A stretch of DNA of 64,000 bases from Zea mays (GCF_902167145.1 NC_050096.1:186407825-186471824); one strand, 5' to 3'; counted from the first letter of the stretch, positions 1 through 11,560 are shown. Numbers and translations are program-made. Notes: generated by a model not told the origin, from the letters alone.

Positions 1-2
1 AG

Positions 3-182
3 GATCTCCAGTATCGGAAAAAGCCAGTAAAGATTCTCGACTCAGCAGTCAGAAGGACCCGCAACTCGAAAGTGAGTCTCTGTAAGGTTCAGTGGAGCAG
101 AGATGGAGAAGAGGAAGCCACATGGGAAAGTGAGGACTCTCTGAGGAAGGAATACCCTTACCTTTTCTCGAGCCCCGTCTGA
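3..182 (+). CDS. C-terminal end of Ty3/gypsy pol (partial)
   Basis: The frame is open from the window edge to a TGA at 180-182. It reads as the end of a gypsy polyprotein: a PVKILD segment, then KVQW, then EEEATWE followed by an acidic/basic stretch ending in LF. That order (KV.W, EEATWE, LR..YP.LF) is what I know from the chromodomain-like tail of Tekay/Del-type plant chromoviruses. In that family the tail follows the integrase and helps target insertion to heterochromatin. Everything upstream lies outside the window. A polypurine tract and the 3' LTR follow directly, so this is the 3' end of a forward-oriented element. Lineage assignment is from memory of the family. Confidence 0.72.
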   Translation, partial: DLQYRKKPVKILDSAVRRTRNSKVSLCKVQWSRDGEEEATWESEDSLRKEYPYLFSSPV

Positions 183-204
183 ATCTCGAGGGCGAGATTC
201 CCTT

Positions 205-218
205 AAGTGGGGTAGGTT
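205..218 (+). other. Polypurine tract of the gypsy element
   Basis: A purine-rich run (AAGTGGGGTAGG) sits immediately 5' of the LTR start TGTAACATCCC. This is where plus-strand DNA synthesis would be primed in an LTR retrotransposon. Confidence 0.6.
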
Positions 219-801
219 TGTAACATCCCAAAACCCTAACCTAGGTTTGAAACCTTAATCTACCCTTTCCCTCCTTTTCACCATCTAATTCCAAAAACTC
301 CCTTAGATTTTCTTTCATCATATGCATACACCTTGTTTGATCACAAGCACCTCACTTAGATTCTATTTTTCCAGCACCTAGATGGTCCACAAAATAATTT
401 GTTCAAAAGAAAAAGATGCAAAAAGGGAAATAGGAATTAGAAAATAAAAAGAAAAAGAGAAAAACACTTTCCCCCTGCTGGGCCGATTCCAGGCCCAAAC
501 CCGCGGCCTCCTCTCCCTCGCGCCTGCGCTCCTCCTCCTCTTTCGGCCCATCTCCGGCCTGCCTCCGCGCGCTCGCCAGCCTGCTCCGCACTCCGCCTCC
601 CTCTCACTGACAAACCGTCCCCACCCGTCAGCCTCGCCCCACCCTTCGCCCTCGCTCGCGATCACTCCCACTGGCAGTGTGGCCCCGCTTGTCAGCCGCT
701 TCATCGTCCTCCCCGCGTACGGCTCACCACGGTCACCTCCGGCCATCACCTCCATCCCCTCCTCCGTCTTCTCGCTGCACAGGGAAGTTGGGCACCGCCC
801 C

Positions 802-803
<2 letters not shown>

Positions 804-860
<57 letters not shown>
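804..860 (+). repeat. 57-bp poly-C homopolymer
   Basis: An uninterrupted run of 57 C. A second C run of 22 lies at 1416-1437 in the same LTR. Length may partly reflect assembly or sequencing uncertainty. Confidence 0.9.
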
Positions 861-989
861 TTGACCAACGTCCTTGCCGGTACCGCCCCGCCGTGGAGTC
901 TCATCGGCGGCGCTGTGCGGCATTAATGCCGGCGCTGTGTAGCTCACCGGCGTCCGCCGGGCTCCGTCGCTCCCCTCCCCTCGGGCGCC

Positions 990-997
990 TATAAAAA
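990..997 (+). promoter_or_regulatory. Probable LTR TATA box
   Basis: TATAAAAA in a GC-rich setting about 770 bp into the LTR, followed by C/T-rich leader-like sequence. It is the likeliest core promoter of the gypsy element and would mark the U3/R boundary roughly 30 bp downstream. Confidence 0.55.
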
Positions 998-3157
998 GGC
1001 TGTCCCGGACACCTCCTTCCCTGCACCGGCCTCGACCACTCTCCTCCTCCCCTCGCCCGAGCGCAATTCGCGAAGCACCGTCATCTCCCCCCTCTCCGGT
1101 GAGTCCTTCCCCCCTCCTCCCTCCCCCTCTATGTTGGTCCAGCAAGAAATTGAGTGAGCCGAGCAGTTCCCTCACAAGGCCGCGAACCCGAAGCACCACT
1201 TCCCAGCCCCAGTCCCTCACCCAGAGCCCACCGGCGGCGATCCCCGCCGCGGAACTCCGCCACCTCCCCGCGGACAGCCCCCTCCCAACCCCCTCCGACT
1301 GAATTGAGCCTACCCTTAGAATCGCCAGCCTCTACCCGTACTAAACCACCCTCCCTTGGACCGAGAACCGGGCCACCGGCGGCAAACCGCCGTCGAGCCC
1401 ACCGGCGGCCGGCTTCCCCCCCCCCCCCCCCCCCCCCGCTCGCTCGGCCGGTTCACCCACGCCGTCTGGCCGCGACGCCGTCTCCCCCTCTGCTCTCGCT
1501 GCCAAGTGGGCCCGCAACGACGCCGTCACCCTCGCGCACCCACGCTGTCTCCCCCTCCGCTCGTGGGCCGCCGCTGGGCCGTAAGCGCGCCCCCGCGCGC
1601 GCTCGCGCCTGGGGTGGGCCAAAAACCCTTCCCCCAGCCCAGCAAAGGAGAGATCTCTTTTCTTTTTCTTTTCCACTTTTTTCCATTCAATTAGTTTTCT
1701 TCAATATTTTATGCACCAAAAATTACCCAAATAATTTCTAAAAAGTCCTAAGTGATGATAATGTTGGTAAATAACACACTACAAATAGTAGACCACTGTT
1801 GATGTATTGGTTATTGTCTGTTTTAAATAGAAGAAGCGGGGACCGCAGATCCGGAACCCGTAGCCCCGGAAGAAGGGCCGAAGCCTGAACTTCCGGAAGT
1901 AGATCTTCTGTGCCAGGAAAGCTTCGACGAAGGCAAGTCCACCCTTCCCTTGATGCATGAATTACCTATTCTCTCTACCACTGCCTAAGCCGGGAATTTC
2001 GGGGGAATATTGCATTGTGAGTAAGAGATGACCCGCATTGAGCTATATATATAATCTGGATACGAAATGTGGATCGGGAGGAAGGGCAATGTGTTTCTTC
2101 AATTAAAGTCTCCTTTTTTTGAAAAGTTATGCGATGAAGGGTACTCACCCTCATCACCTTAGGAGTGGGATGATCAGGGACTCCCTGGTTTAGGGGAGGG
2201 CCTAAGGTGTTGGCTCAGCTGGTTTAGGCGTGAGCAGAAGGATTGTCCCCTCATATAAGGACCGGTTTGTCATTTTCACTACCTGTACTCCTTTATAGTA
2301 CAACCACTTGAGACTGTGTGGGCAGTCACTCAATCCAAACTCGTGCGGTCCAACCCCAGGGTTAAGAAGGCTGGGGAGCACCAGGAGGATAAGGAAGGGG
2401 AATGTTTTGTCCGGTTTGGACATGGTGCTGGCCTGACTCCTTCCGGATAACCGTTAAGGTTAGGACGTACGAGGAAGGAAAGAGATCCGGCATTCGGATC
2501 TCACAACGGTGAGATCGCAGAAACCGGGCTAGTGGGTAAAGTGTACCCCTCTGCGCAGAGTTAAAAACCTATTCGAATAGTCCGTGTCCACTGGTATGGA
2601 CGAGTCTGGTATGGTATGACAATTAGAGATTTTTTTCTATAAGTTCCATGAACGGGGAAATGTGTGTGTAAGTGTGTAGTGAGAAAGAAAACAAGGCCAT
2701 GGGAGCAGGAAGCTCAGTGGTGGTTGAGTAATTCGTTATTTTAAGTCTTTGGGGAAAAACCTTACAGCAACTGCCTCTCTCTGAGAAAATAAAGAGTGAC
2801 TTCAACCCCACCAAATAAAGCATGTATGATATAGGCCCCTTTCTCTTTACAGGAGCGGGGTGGGCTTGCGGAATACCCAGCGTATTCACCCAGATTTATT
2901 TATGTTTTTCAGCAGTCAAAGATTTCTTTTCTGCTATGCTTGATTGAGAGGGCTGTGACTGCACCCAGTTCTGCCTGTGGCCTGGGCTAGTATATTTTCC
3001 TACTATGCTTTTTATTTTGGCTCTCTTGAGCTTGTACCCCGGTATTGTAATGACCTTTATCTAAACTCTGTACTATTTGAAGTAAGGAATGTGTTTACTA
3101 GCCTCCTGGGATTAGTAATTGTATCACATTTGAGTCCCAAACGATCGGGACGCTTCA

Positions 3158-4953
3158 TGAAACCAATTCAGCATCAAGTACTGAGCAGTTTTCTCCAAAC
3201 ACATTAGAGGCTATAAATGTACCTTTGACATCTCATGGAGAAACTGAAGATTATGGCACTTATGATTTGCCCATTGCAATACGAAAAGGAGCGCGTGCTA
3301 AAGCTGGAGTCCCCCCAACAAGGTATGGATATGAACATGACATTAGCAATTATGTCTCATATGCGTCTTTGTCACCATCATATAGAGCATTTGTTGCATC
3401 ATTGCATTCCGTAGCAATTCCAAGAGATTGGAAAGAAGCACAATGTAATTCTAACTGGCGTGAGGCAATGTTGGAGGAGCTTAAAGCTCTAGAAAAAAAA
3501 TCAAACATGGGAATTTGAGAAACTACCTAAAGGAAAGAAGGCAGTTAGTTGTAAATGGGTATTCACTGTGAAGCAAAACCCAGAAGGAAGGGTAGAACGA
3601 TATAAAGCAAGATTGGTTGCAAGAGGGTATAGTCAAACATATGGAATTGATTATGATGAGACATTTGCACCAGTGGCAAAAATGGGTACTGTAAGGACAT
3701 TGATCTCTTGTGCTGCAAATTTTGGATGGCCCTTATATCAACTAGATGTTAAGAATGCTTTCTTACATGGTGATTTGCAAGAGGAGGTCTATATGGAGAT
3801 TCCTCCTGGATTGTCAAAGCCTGAGACAATTGGAAAAGTTTGTCGATTGAAAAAATCATTGTATGGTCTCAAGCAGTCCCCAAGAGCATGGTTTGACAGA
3901 TTTAGACGTGCAATATGTAGCATGGGATATAAACAATGCAACGGAGATCACACTGTTTTTTATCAACACTTTGGACGACGAATTGCAATTCTAGCTGTGT
4001 ATGTGGATGATATTATTATTACAGGTGATGCTGAGCTTGAGATTGCATGTCTAAAGAAGAATCTAAGTAAGGAATTTGAGGTTAAAGATCTTGGTCATCT
4101 CAAATACTTTCTTGGTATTGAGATTGCTCGATCTCCAAAAGGAATAGTTCTCTCCCAAAGGAAATATGTTTTAGATTTACTTGATGAAACAGGTATGTTG
4201 GGGTGTCGGCCTGTAGCAACACCCATCGACTTGAATCATAAATTATGTGTTGAATCTGGTGATCCTGTGAATAAAGAAAGGTATCAAAGACTTGTTGGAC
4301 GGCTCATCTACTTGTGCCATACAAGACCTGATATCACATATGCAGTCAGTGTGGTGAGTCGATATATGCATGACCCCAGAAGTGGACATCTTGATGCAGT
4401 GTATCGTATACTGCGATACTTGAAGACTTGTCCTGGAAAGGGAATAATCTTTAAAGGTCATGGTCATCTAAAGGTGGAAGGTTACTCTGATGCAGACTGG
4501 GGTAGTTGCCTTGATGATAGAAGGTCAACTTCAGGATATTGTGTGTTTGTTGGAGGAAATTTAGTATCATGGAGAAGCAAGAAACAATCTGTGGTATCCC
4601 GTTCCACCGCCGAAGCAGAATACCGAGCTATGGCCCTTGCGATATGTGAGATGCTATGGATAAAGGGTCTCTTATCAGAGTTGAATGTATTAAGAAAAGA
4701 CTCCCTGAAGTTATGGTGTGATAATAAGTCAGCCATGAATATAGCTAACAATCCAGTTCAACATGATAGAACAAAACATGTGGAAATTGATCGATTCTTC
4801 ATCAAAGAGAAGTTAGATAATGGTACTTTAGAGTTGAATCATGTAAACTCAAAAGGTCAAATAGCAGATTGCTTGACTAAGGGTGTAGGAGTAAAAGAGT
4901 GTGATGTGTTATGTAGCAAGATGGGGATGATTGATATCTATCGCCCATCTTGA
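3158..4953 (+). pseudogene. Copia pol, 3' half (reverse transcriptase-RNase H), 5'-truncated and frameshifted
   Basis: The copia frame is open right up to the gypsy LTR at 3158, so the 5' part was cut away by that insertion. Visible parts in order: linker and start of the RT domain (WKEA..NWREAM, 3430-3480), the RT core with RYKARLVARGYSQ, DVKNAFLHG and the catalytic YVDDIII (near 4000), then RNase H with GYSDADWGSC (4485), STAEAEYRAMA (4605) and CDNKSAM (4720). It ends TGA at 4951-4953. One extra A in an A run near 3492-3500 shifts the frame just after LEELKALEK; the downstream frame resumes at the NQTWE segment. A polypurine tract and LTR start follow. It is a Ty1/copia element of a family different from the two Sireviruses further on. 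Confidence 0.88.
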
Positions 4954-5090
4954 GGGGGAGTGTTGGGCCATGTGTCTAGTGTTGGCCCATTAACGTGTAC
5001 ATATATACTGAAGTGTGTGTGGTGTAGTGTGTTATGTACGCTTCCATCTTCCAGAAAAATCCACAATTCTACTTCAGGAAAGGCTACAAG
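4951..5090 (+). repeat. Copia polypurine tract and start of its 3' LTR (end uncertain)
   Basis: TGAGGGGGAG at 4951-4960 overlaps the pol stop and abuts TGTTGGGCCATG at 4961, the expected LTR start. I cannot fix the 3' end; AGGCTACA near 5090 is one candidate. The remaining sequence to 5249 contains nothing I recognise and may be truncated LTR or flank. Confidence 0.5.
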
Positions 5091-5251
5091 CGGCTGATCG
5101 AATCCATCAACGGGGAGGGAATATCAGCCCCATCTTCTCACTGAGTTTAGTAGCAGGCGAGTCTCATTTTCATATGATCCTCGGCCGCCCTTTTTGCGAA
5201 GTCTGTTTGGCGTCAGGTTTCTCTTTGCTTCGAGTGCTGGGGTCCTCAACA

Positions 5252-5620
5252 ATGGATATCGAGCATAGCTCTGTGGTGGATGGTGGTCAGACAACATGCA
5301 ACAAATGCTCCAGATCTACGTCTAGTTTGCTATACAACTTGGCATATTTGGAAGGAACAGTGCAGACACATTTTACAGCAAAAAATAGCTGCTATCGACG
5401 AGTTATCTTCAATGATCCGAAACAACATAATGCTGGAGCAGATGGCCAGAGAAGTCCATATGTTGTCACTGTAGTTGAATGCCTTAGGAGTTTTCCCTTT
5501 TTCGTTTTTCCCTATTTGCTTTGTTTAATTGTGCCTCTAGGGTCTGTATCTTAAACCTCTTATTTCCTATCTCCATCTTAATGAAATGGTAGAGCACTTA
5601 CCACATCTTACTAAAAAAAG
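5252..5620 (+). pseudogene. LINE 3' end remnant (copy A)
   Basis: A frame at 5280-5474 reads like the extreme C-terminus of a plant L1 ORF2 (a TTWHIWKEQCR segment, then IRNNIMLEQMA). It is followed by an L1-style 3' tail at 5560-5616: ...TTAATGAAATGGTAGAGCAC... ending in a short A run. Only the last 60-odd residues are present. The same piece recurs at 7930 with more damage. Confidence 0.6.
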
Positions 5621-6651
5621 GTAACTTGCATTTTATTTATATATGACACCGAAAATCGAAAGGTTGTCTTGTTTACGAGTACATGACATCAAAAATTTGA
5701 CATAGCAACTAAAACAAAAAACCAAATGACTAGTCCTTGCCAGTGAACAATGAACTTATCACAGTTCACAGACGAACTGAACCCAACTGGTTCGTGTAAC
5801 ATTTTGTCCAGTCACATCGAAGAACGCACACACTTCAGCCTGGTTTGAACAACATCGCAATCAGAAATATCATTTACTTATTCTCCAGTGTCACATTGGA
5901 TGCATAGAAAATTATTCAGCACTTCTATGAACATCAAGCATAGAAACAACTATCAACTTTTTGTCCTAACCTTTTGCCGCTGTCTCGCAAGGATGGTAAA
6001 ATAGATAGTTGAAGGACCAAACCATTTCATCCAAAATTTACAAAGATAATGGGGCGGGACCGCGGGAATATCCAAAAGATCCATGAGAGAGCAATACCTT
6101 GGGTCATAATTTCTTTATCAATCGCTTTCAACCTTTCCAAGCAATTTTCATTTTAATTGTATGATACCATGGATATATTGTATTGTTTACTCTAGAGCAA
6201 GATTAATAAATTGGCTAGTCTGTCATAGTAGTACCGACCAAGACGCTTAGCTGAAGACCAGGACTAGTCAACCCTGGTAGATATGTTCTTCTATATAATT
6301 GTCCTGTATATAGGGTACATATACCACATAGGCATATACTATATACTTCTATAGTAGAAATCAAACATTAAGACTTATTTCTTGTTAGTTGCAGTGGCCA
6401 TAATTCCATATTCTTGTGCTGTTATAGCCTTTTCTATAAAGGATGCAACATCTGGAGAAGCTGCATGGGTGGTTTGGATGCGTGACATGTACGTAGTGGA
6501 AGTCCAGATCTTTGACTACCATGCGAGAAGATTTGTTTGAAGTTTGTTTAATATTGCATTTGGTCGACAACTTATGATTGTTTCTAATATTTCAGAGATT
6601 GGCTATACTATTTGCGTAACAATTGAATACACTAAGTTTGGGTGGGACTTA

Positions 6652-6770
6652 AGGCCTGTTTGGTTGGCTGTCGTCCACACCACAGCGCGCCACAGATTTG
6701 CCGCCGCAACAAATCGAGTGCCGCTGCTTAGGCAGAGTGTGGCAGCTTCGGCGCCACACCAAACAGGCCT
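6652..6770. mobile_element. Harbinger/Tourist-type MITE, 119 bp
   Basis: Perfect 12-bp terminal inverted repeats (AGGCCTGTTTGG ... CCAAACAGGCCT) are flanked on both sides by TTA (6649-6651 and 6771-6773), the target duplication typical of PIF/Harbinger elements. No coding capacity. The matching part of copy B is deleted, so presence or absence there cannot date the insertion. Confidence 0.85.
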
Positions 6771-6979
6771 TTACTTTTCCACAATTTTTTGTGTATAAAT
6801 GATTTGATCTTTATTACACTCACTTTTGATCCATCTCATAAAAGGAGAATGTGATTGCAAAATTGAAGTGGGCATGTCTAGTGGCAGAGATAGTAGTCAT
6901 AGACATCTTTGATTAAGAACTTGCTTGGTAGTATGATAAGTAGGGGAGTTACTCTCACCACAGAAAACTTAGCTAAACG

Positions 6980-7400
6980 TGAGTGTAAAGGTAGTATGGA
7001 ATGCAATTTTTTAATCAAAATGAGACTATTGGGCATCTTATATTTGATTATTGTCTTGCTATAAATATTTGGAGGATTGTTTACTTTCCTCTAAATATAG
7101 AGAGAGCCATCAATATTAATGGACAATTGGGTTGCTAACAAGAATACCACATATAGAAAAAAACTCCTAATTGGAGTGGCGACAATATTTTGGTCTATTT
7201 ACTATTAAACCAAAACCTTCAATTATACATGTTCTTTTTAGGAAAACATATTGGCTCAGATTTTGGAGATTGTTGCGGAAAGAAGGAGCTCAATAAGAAG
7301 TCCTTGTAGTATGTCGAGACTTAGAGGTGATGGGTATGAAGATCTTTGCAAACCATGGATGGAGATCAAATACTAGATTAGAGGGTACTTGATTCGTTGT
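6980..7400 (+). pseudogene. LINE ORF2 zinc-binding C-terminal remnant (copy A)
   Basis: Translated pieces resemble the zf-RVT end of plant L1 ORF2: ETIGHLIFDYC..INIWRIV near 7020-7080, then a RFWRLLRKE segment and IFANHGWRS near 7260-7370. Several stops interrupt it. Copy B keeps only the later part (9345-9630). Confidence 0.55.
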
Positions 7401-9344
7401 TGTGTTCTCTCTGAGGATGTTTTGTTTTATGGTGGATTGTTGTTATTTTCCTATCGCACGAGATTACAAGAGACTAAAACCTTTTTGTTTCCATTATAAA
7501 AAAACCCTGCTTGGTTAAGCTATAGCTTTTGAAAGATTTGTCATGAGCTAGGGACTTTAGAAAAGCTGGTGTAGTTTGTGAATTTTGAAGAAGGCATTTT
7601 TGTTGCACACATGTACCTTTTTTGGAAAAGTAGTTATCTGTGAATCTCACGTGTCAATCAACTCAACCTATCAATCTGTCTTTGACACTCTCCCTTGTAT
7701 TCTCCATCTCTGTCTAGTTCTTTTTTTCGTCTTGAAACGCTGACTGTTGTAGAGAACTTGCTCGCCAAAGGTAGGGCTTGCGCTTGCGTGAGGGCTGTGC
7801 TCACCTTCGAGGACAGGACAGAGACACAGAGACAGAGGCAGGGCATGCATATACACCTGTGCCGAAGGTGCTTGTTGAAATGTCAACACGGCCTTCTCGA
7901 GTTCTTTGCGTGGAGGGCATGCATATACAATGGATATCGAGCATAGCTCTGTGGTGGATGGCGGTCAGACAACATGTAACAAATGCTCCAGATCTTCGTC
8001 TGGTTTGCTATACAACTTGACATATTTGGAAGGAATGGTGCAGACGCATTTTCCAGCGAAAAATAACTGCTATCGATGAGTTATCTTCAATGATCTAAAA
8101 TGACATAATGATGGAGCAGATGGCCAGAGGAGTCCATATGTTACCGCCGTAGTCAAATGCCTTAGGAGTTTTCCCTTTGTCGTTTTTTCCTTATTTGCTT
8201 TATTTAACTGTGCCTCCAGGGCCTCTTATTTCCTATCTCCATCTTAATGAAATGGTAGAGCACCTAACACATATTACTAAAAAAGGGAACTTGCATTTTA
8301 TTTATATATGACACCAGAAATCGAAAGGTTGTCTTGTTTACGAGTACATGGCAGCAAAAATTTGACATAGCAACTAAAACAAAAAAAACCAAATGACTAG
8401 TCCTTGCTAGTGAACAATGAACTTATCACAGTTCACAGACGAATTGAACCCAGCTGGTTGGTGTAACATTTTGTCCAGTCATCTCTAGATGCACTCCTCC
8501 AGGGTGGCTCCCTTCTTATTCATGGACATCGAAGAACACACGCACTTCAACCTAGTTTGAACAACATCGCAATCAGAAATATCATTTACTTATTCTCCAG
8601 TGTCACATTGGATGCATAGAAATTACTCAACACTTCTATGAACAACAGGCATAGCAACAACTATCAACTTTTTGTCCTAACCTTTTGCCGCTGTCTGGCA
8701 AGGATGGTAAAATATATAGTTGAAGGACCAAACCATTTCATCCAAAATTTACAAAGATAATGGGGCGGGATCGCGGGAATATCCAAAAGATCCATGAGAG
8801 AGCAATAGCTTGGGTCTTAATTTCTTTATCAATCGCTTTCAACCTTTCCAAGCAATTTTCATTTCAATTGTATGATACCATGGATATATTGTAATGTTTA
8901 CTCTAGAGCAAGGTTATTAAATTGGCTAGTCTGTCATAGTACCGACCAAGACGCTTAGCTGAAGACCAGGACTAGTCAACCCTGGTAGGTCTATTCTTCT
9001 ATATAATTGTCCTGTATATAGGGTACATATACCACATAGGCATATAGTATATAGTTCTATAGTAGAAATCAAACATTAAGACTATATTTCTTGTTAGTTG
9101 CAGTGGCAAGAACTCCATATTCTTGTGCTGTTATAGCCTTTTCTATAAGGGATGCAACATCTGGAGAAGCTGCATGGGCGGTTCGGATGCGTGACATGTA
9201 CGTAGTGGAAGTCCAGATCTTTGACTACCATGCGAGAAAATTTGTCTGAAGTTTGTTTAATATTGCATCTGGCCGACAACTTATGATTGTTTCTAATATT
9301 TCAGAGATTGACTATACTATTTGCGTAACAATTGGATACACCCA

Positions 9345-9630
9345 ACAATATTAATGGGCAATTGGGTTACTAACAAGAATACCACATATAGAAAAAAAAA
9401 CTCCTAATTGGAGTGACGATAATGTTTTGGTCTATTTACTTTTAAACCAAAACCTTCAATTATACATGTTATTTTTACGAAATCGTATTGGCTTAGATTT
9501 TGGAGATTGTTGCAGAAAGAAGGAGCCCAATAAGAAGTCTTTGTAGTATGTCGAGCCTTAGAGGTGATGGCTATGAAGATCTTTGCAAGCCATGGATGGA
9601 GATCAAATACTAGATTAGAGGGTACTTGAT
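9345..9630 (+). pseudogene. LINE ORF2 C-terminal remnant (copy B)
   Basis: Same LINE remnant as at 7105-7400 in copy A, starting abruptly at AATATTAATGGGCAATTGGG after the copy-B deletion. It is more decayed and has no open frame of useful length. Confidence 0.5.
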
Positions 9631-9680
9631 TTGTTGATGTGTTCTCTTTGAGGATGTTTTGTTTTGTTTTATGGTGGATT

Positions 9681-10420
9681 TGTTAGATTAATGTGGGCCT
9701 GGGCCAAATTAATGTTCAATAATAGTCAATGCTAAATGTTCGCTTCAATGCTACGATGTACTAATAATTTAGTACCATACTAGAAGTTCAAGGAACAAAT
9801 CAATCAACTTAAATAGGTAAACCATTGGTGCAACTATTAAAAAGTTAAGAAAAGGACGAAGGATTGCCACACGTGCGCGCCGTTGGCCGGGCCGTGGCTC
9901 GTGGTAGATCGGACCTTGGTCCGAATATTCCTTCCTAACGGTTGCACAATTTTGTCTGGAATAATCACCGTCTGTTTCTTGTCTTATGGTTAGTAAAGGA
10001 CGACTCTTATGGCATGTCGGTTTCTAGCTGGTTGGCTGTCAGTTTCTGGTTCTTATGGCGACCGTTACTGTTCGTTCCTCTCTCTGCGTGTGTACAAATA
10101 CGGTGGACTGCTCGCCCACTTGACCAATGCTGATTCGATTCCTTATCGTCGGCGTCGTTTGAGAGATTGCACTGCGTACATCTGCCTACATCGACTGTGT
10201 ACGACTACATCGAACATATACACAAGATGTCTTATGTGAATGGAGCCACTGATGTCTTGAGCATCGGTTTCCTCCGCATGATACACTTTGTTCTTCGTAT
10301 TTGTGCATGTTTACTGTTGTTTACTGATTATGTGAGTAGTGATACATACATGCACATACATGTTGTCACACACTGGTTTTCTGGATTAAATTAAAACTGA
10401 TAATGCTTAATTCTCTAACA
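9681..10420 (+). mobile_element. Solo LTR, 740 bp, with GGATT target duplication
   Basis: Starts TGTTAGATTAATG and ends TTCTCTAACA, giving a perfect 6-bp terminal inverted repeat TGTTAG/CTAACA. It is flanked by GGATT on both sides (9676-9680 and 10421-10425). Copy A has the empty site (GGTGGATTGTTGTTATTTTC at about 7434). Small open frames inside (9942-10394) show no known domain. The internal region was probably removed by LTR-LTR recombination. Superfamily cannot be told from the LTR alone. Confidence 0.85.
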
Positions 10421-10710
10421 GGATTGTTGTTATTTTCTGATCGCAGGAGATTATAAGAGGCTAAAACTTTTTGTTTCCATTATAAAAAACCCTGCTTGGT
10501 TAAGCTATAGCTGTTGAAAGATTTGTCGTGAGCTAGGGACTTTAGAAAAGCTGGTGTAGTTTATGAATTTTGAAGAAGGCATTTTTGTTGCACACATGTA
10601 CCGTTTTGGAAAAGTAGTTATCCGTGAATCTCATGTGTCAATCAACTCAACCTGTCAATCTGTCTTTGTCCCTCTCTCTTGTATTCTCCATCTCTGCCTA
10701 GTTCTTTTCT

Positions 10711-11365
10711 AAGAAAATCCTTTCAATGCCATTCAAATTTATATCAATTCCTTCAATGCCATCAGAATTTATAGCTTCCCTTTAATATCATCAAATTTAA
10801 ATTTTAATCTCTTGAATATCATTACCGTTAGTTTGGAGCTAATGCTGTTAGTTCAATTTAAAGTCAATCTCTTCAATGCCACTAAAATCTATACTGATCC
10901 CTTCAATGCCACTAGAAATTGATTCGATCTATTTAGGGTTTAAAAATTTCAAAACCAAAAAAATATAGATCAGATTTTTAAAATTCCACGATTTTTAAAA
11001 ACTTCAGTCCATACTTAAGTTTTTTTAAAAACAAACTGATATAGCGAAGTAATTTTGGGGGTTTACAAAAAAGTATATACTTAAGTTTTTAAAAATAGTG
11101 GAATTTTAAAAATCTGATCCATATTTTTTGATTTTAGAATTTTAAACCCTAAATATATTGAACCAATTTCTAGTAGCATTGAAGGGATCAATATAGATTT
11201 TAATGGCATTGAAGAGATTGACTTTAAATTGAACTAACGACGTTAACTTTAAACTAACGATAATGGTATTAAAGTTTAAATTCGATGGCATTAAAGGGAA
11301 GCTATAAATTCTGATGGCATTGAATAGATTGGTATAAGTTTGGATGATATTGAAGGAATTTTGTC
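10711..11365. mobile_element. Long-inverted-repeat (foldback/Mutator-like) MITE
   Basis: The left half carries repeated motifs of the type CTTCAATGCCA. The right half is their reverse complement in mirror order (TGGCATTGAAG), so nearly the whole 655 bp folds on itself around about 11050. Copy A shows the uninterrupted site (GTTCTTTTTTTCGTCTTG near 7718). Flanks TTCTTTTCT and TTCTTTTTT match at 8 of 9 bases, compatible with a 9-bp Mutator-type duplication, but the T-rich site makes the exact ends uncertain. No coding sequence. Confidence 0.7.
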
Positions 11366-11560
11366 TTCTTTTTTCGTCTTGAAACGCTGTCTGTTGTAGA
11401 GGGTAGGGGGCTTGCGCTCGCGGGGGGTTGTGCAGTTGTGCTCACCTTCGAGGATAGGAGAGGACAGAGACAGAGGCAAGGGGATGCATATGCACGTGTG
11501 CCGAAGGTGAGGTGCTTGTGAGCTTGTCGACACGGCCTTCTCGAGTTCTTTGCGTGGAGG

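Larger units (their letters stand above)
219..3157 (+). repeat. 3' LTR of the Ty3/gypsy element (about 2.94 kb)
   Basis: The LTR starts TGTAACATCCC just after the polypurine tract and ends GGGACGCTTCA. The two ends are imperfect inverted repeats (TG...TCCC against GGGA...CA). At 3158 the sequence switches abruptly into an open copia pol frame, so the element inserted inside a copia coding region. The LTR is GC- and C-rich between 480 and 1620, has a TATA box near 990, and becomes AT-rich towards its end. The matching 5' LTR and the target duplication lie outside the window. Length fits the long LTRs of Tekay/Del-type elements. No real gene is seen inside; proline-rich open frames there come from poly-C. 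Confidence 0.72.
5250..7916 (+). repeat. Tandem duplication, copy A
   Basis: This block recurs as copy B from 7928. Matching landmarks in the same order include ATGGATATCGAGCATAGCTC (5252 and 7930), CCGACCAAGACGCTTAGCTG (near 6235 and 8941), the segment 6385-6570 against 9094-9279, and GGCCTTCTCGAGTTCTTTGC at both ends. Divergence looks like roughly 5 to 10 percent by eye. Besides the LINE pieces and MITE annotated separately, 5620-6640 and 7400-7916 hold AT-rich sequence without a gene I can support. A short filler (7917-7927) separates the copies. Confidence 0.85.
7928..11560 (+). repeat. Tandem duplication, copy B (expanded)
   Basis: Second copy of the block, starting at the same CAATGGATATCGAGC landmark and ending at the same TTCTTTGCGTGGAGG landmark as copy A. 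Relative to A it has lost about 470 bp near 9340 (including the MITE and part of the LINE remnant). It has gained about 45 bp near 8485, a 740-bp solo LTR at 9681 and an inverted-repeat element at about 10711. No intact gene is present. Confidence 0.85.

Noticed and set aside
677..994. Proline-rich open frames across the poly-C tract
   Set aside because: They exist only because poly-C encodes proline in every frame; no domain and they lie inside an LTR.
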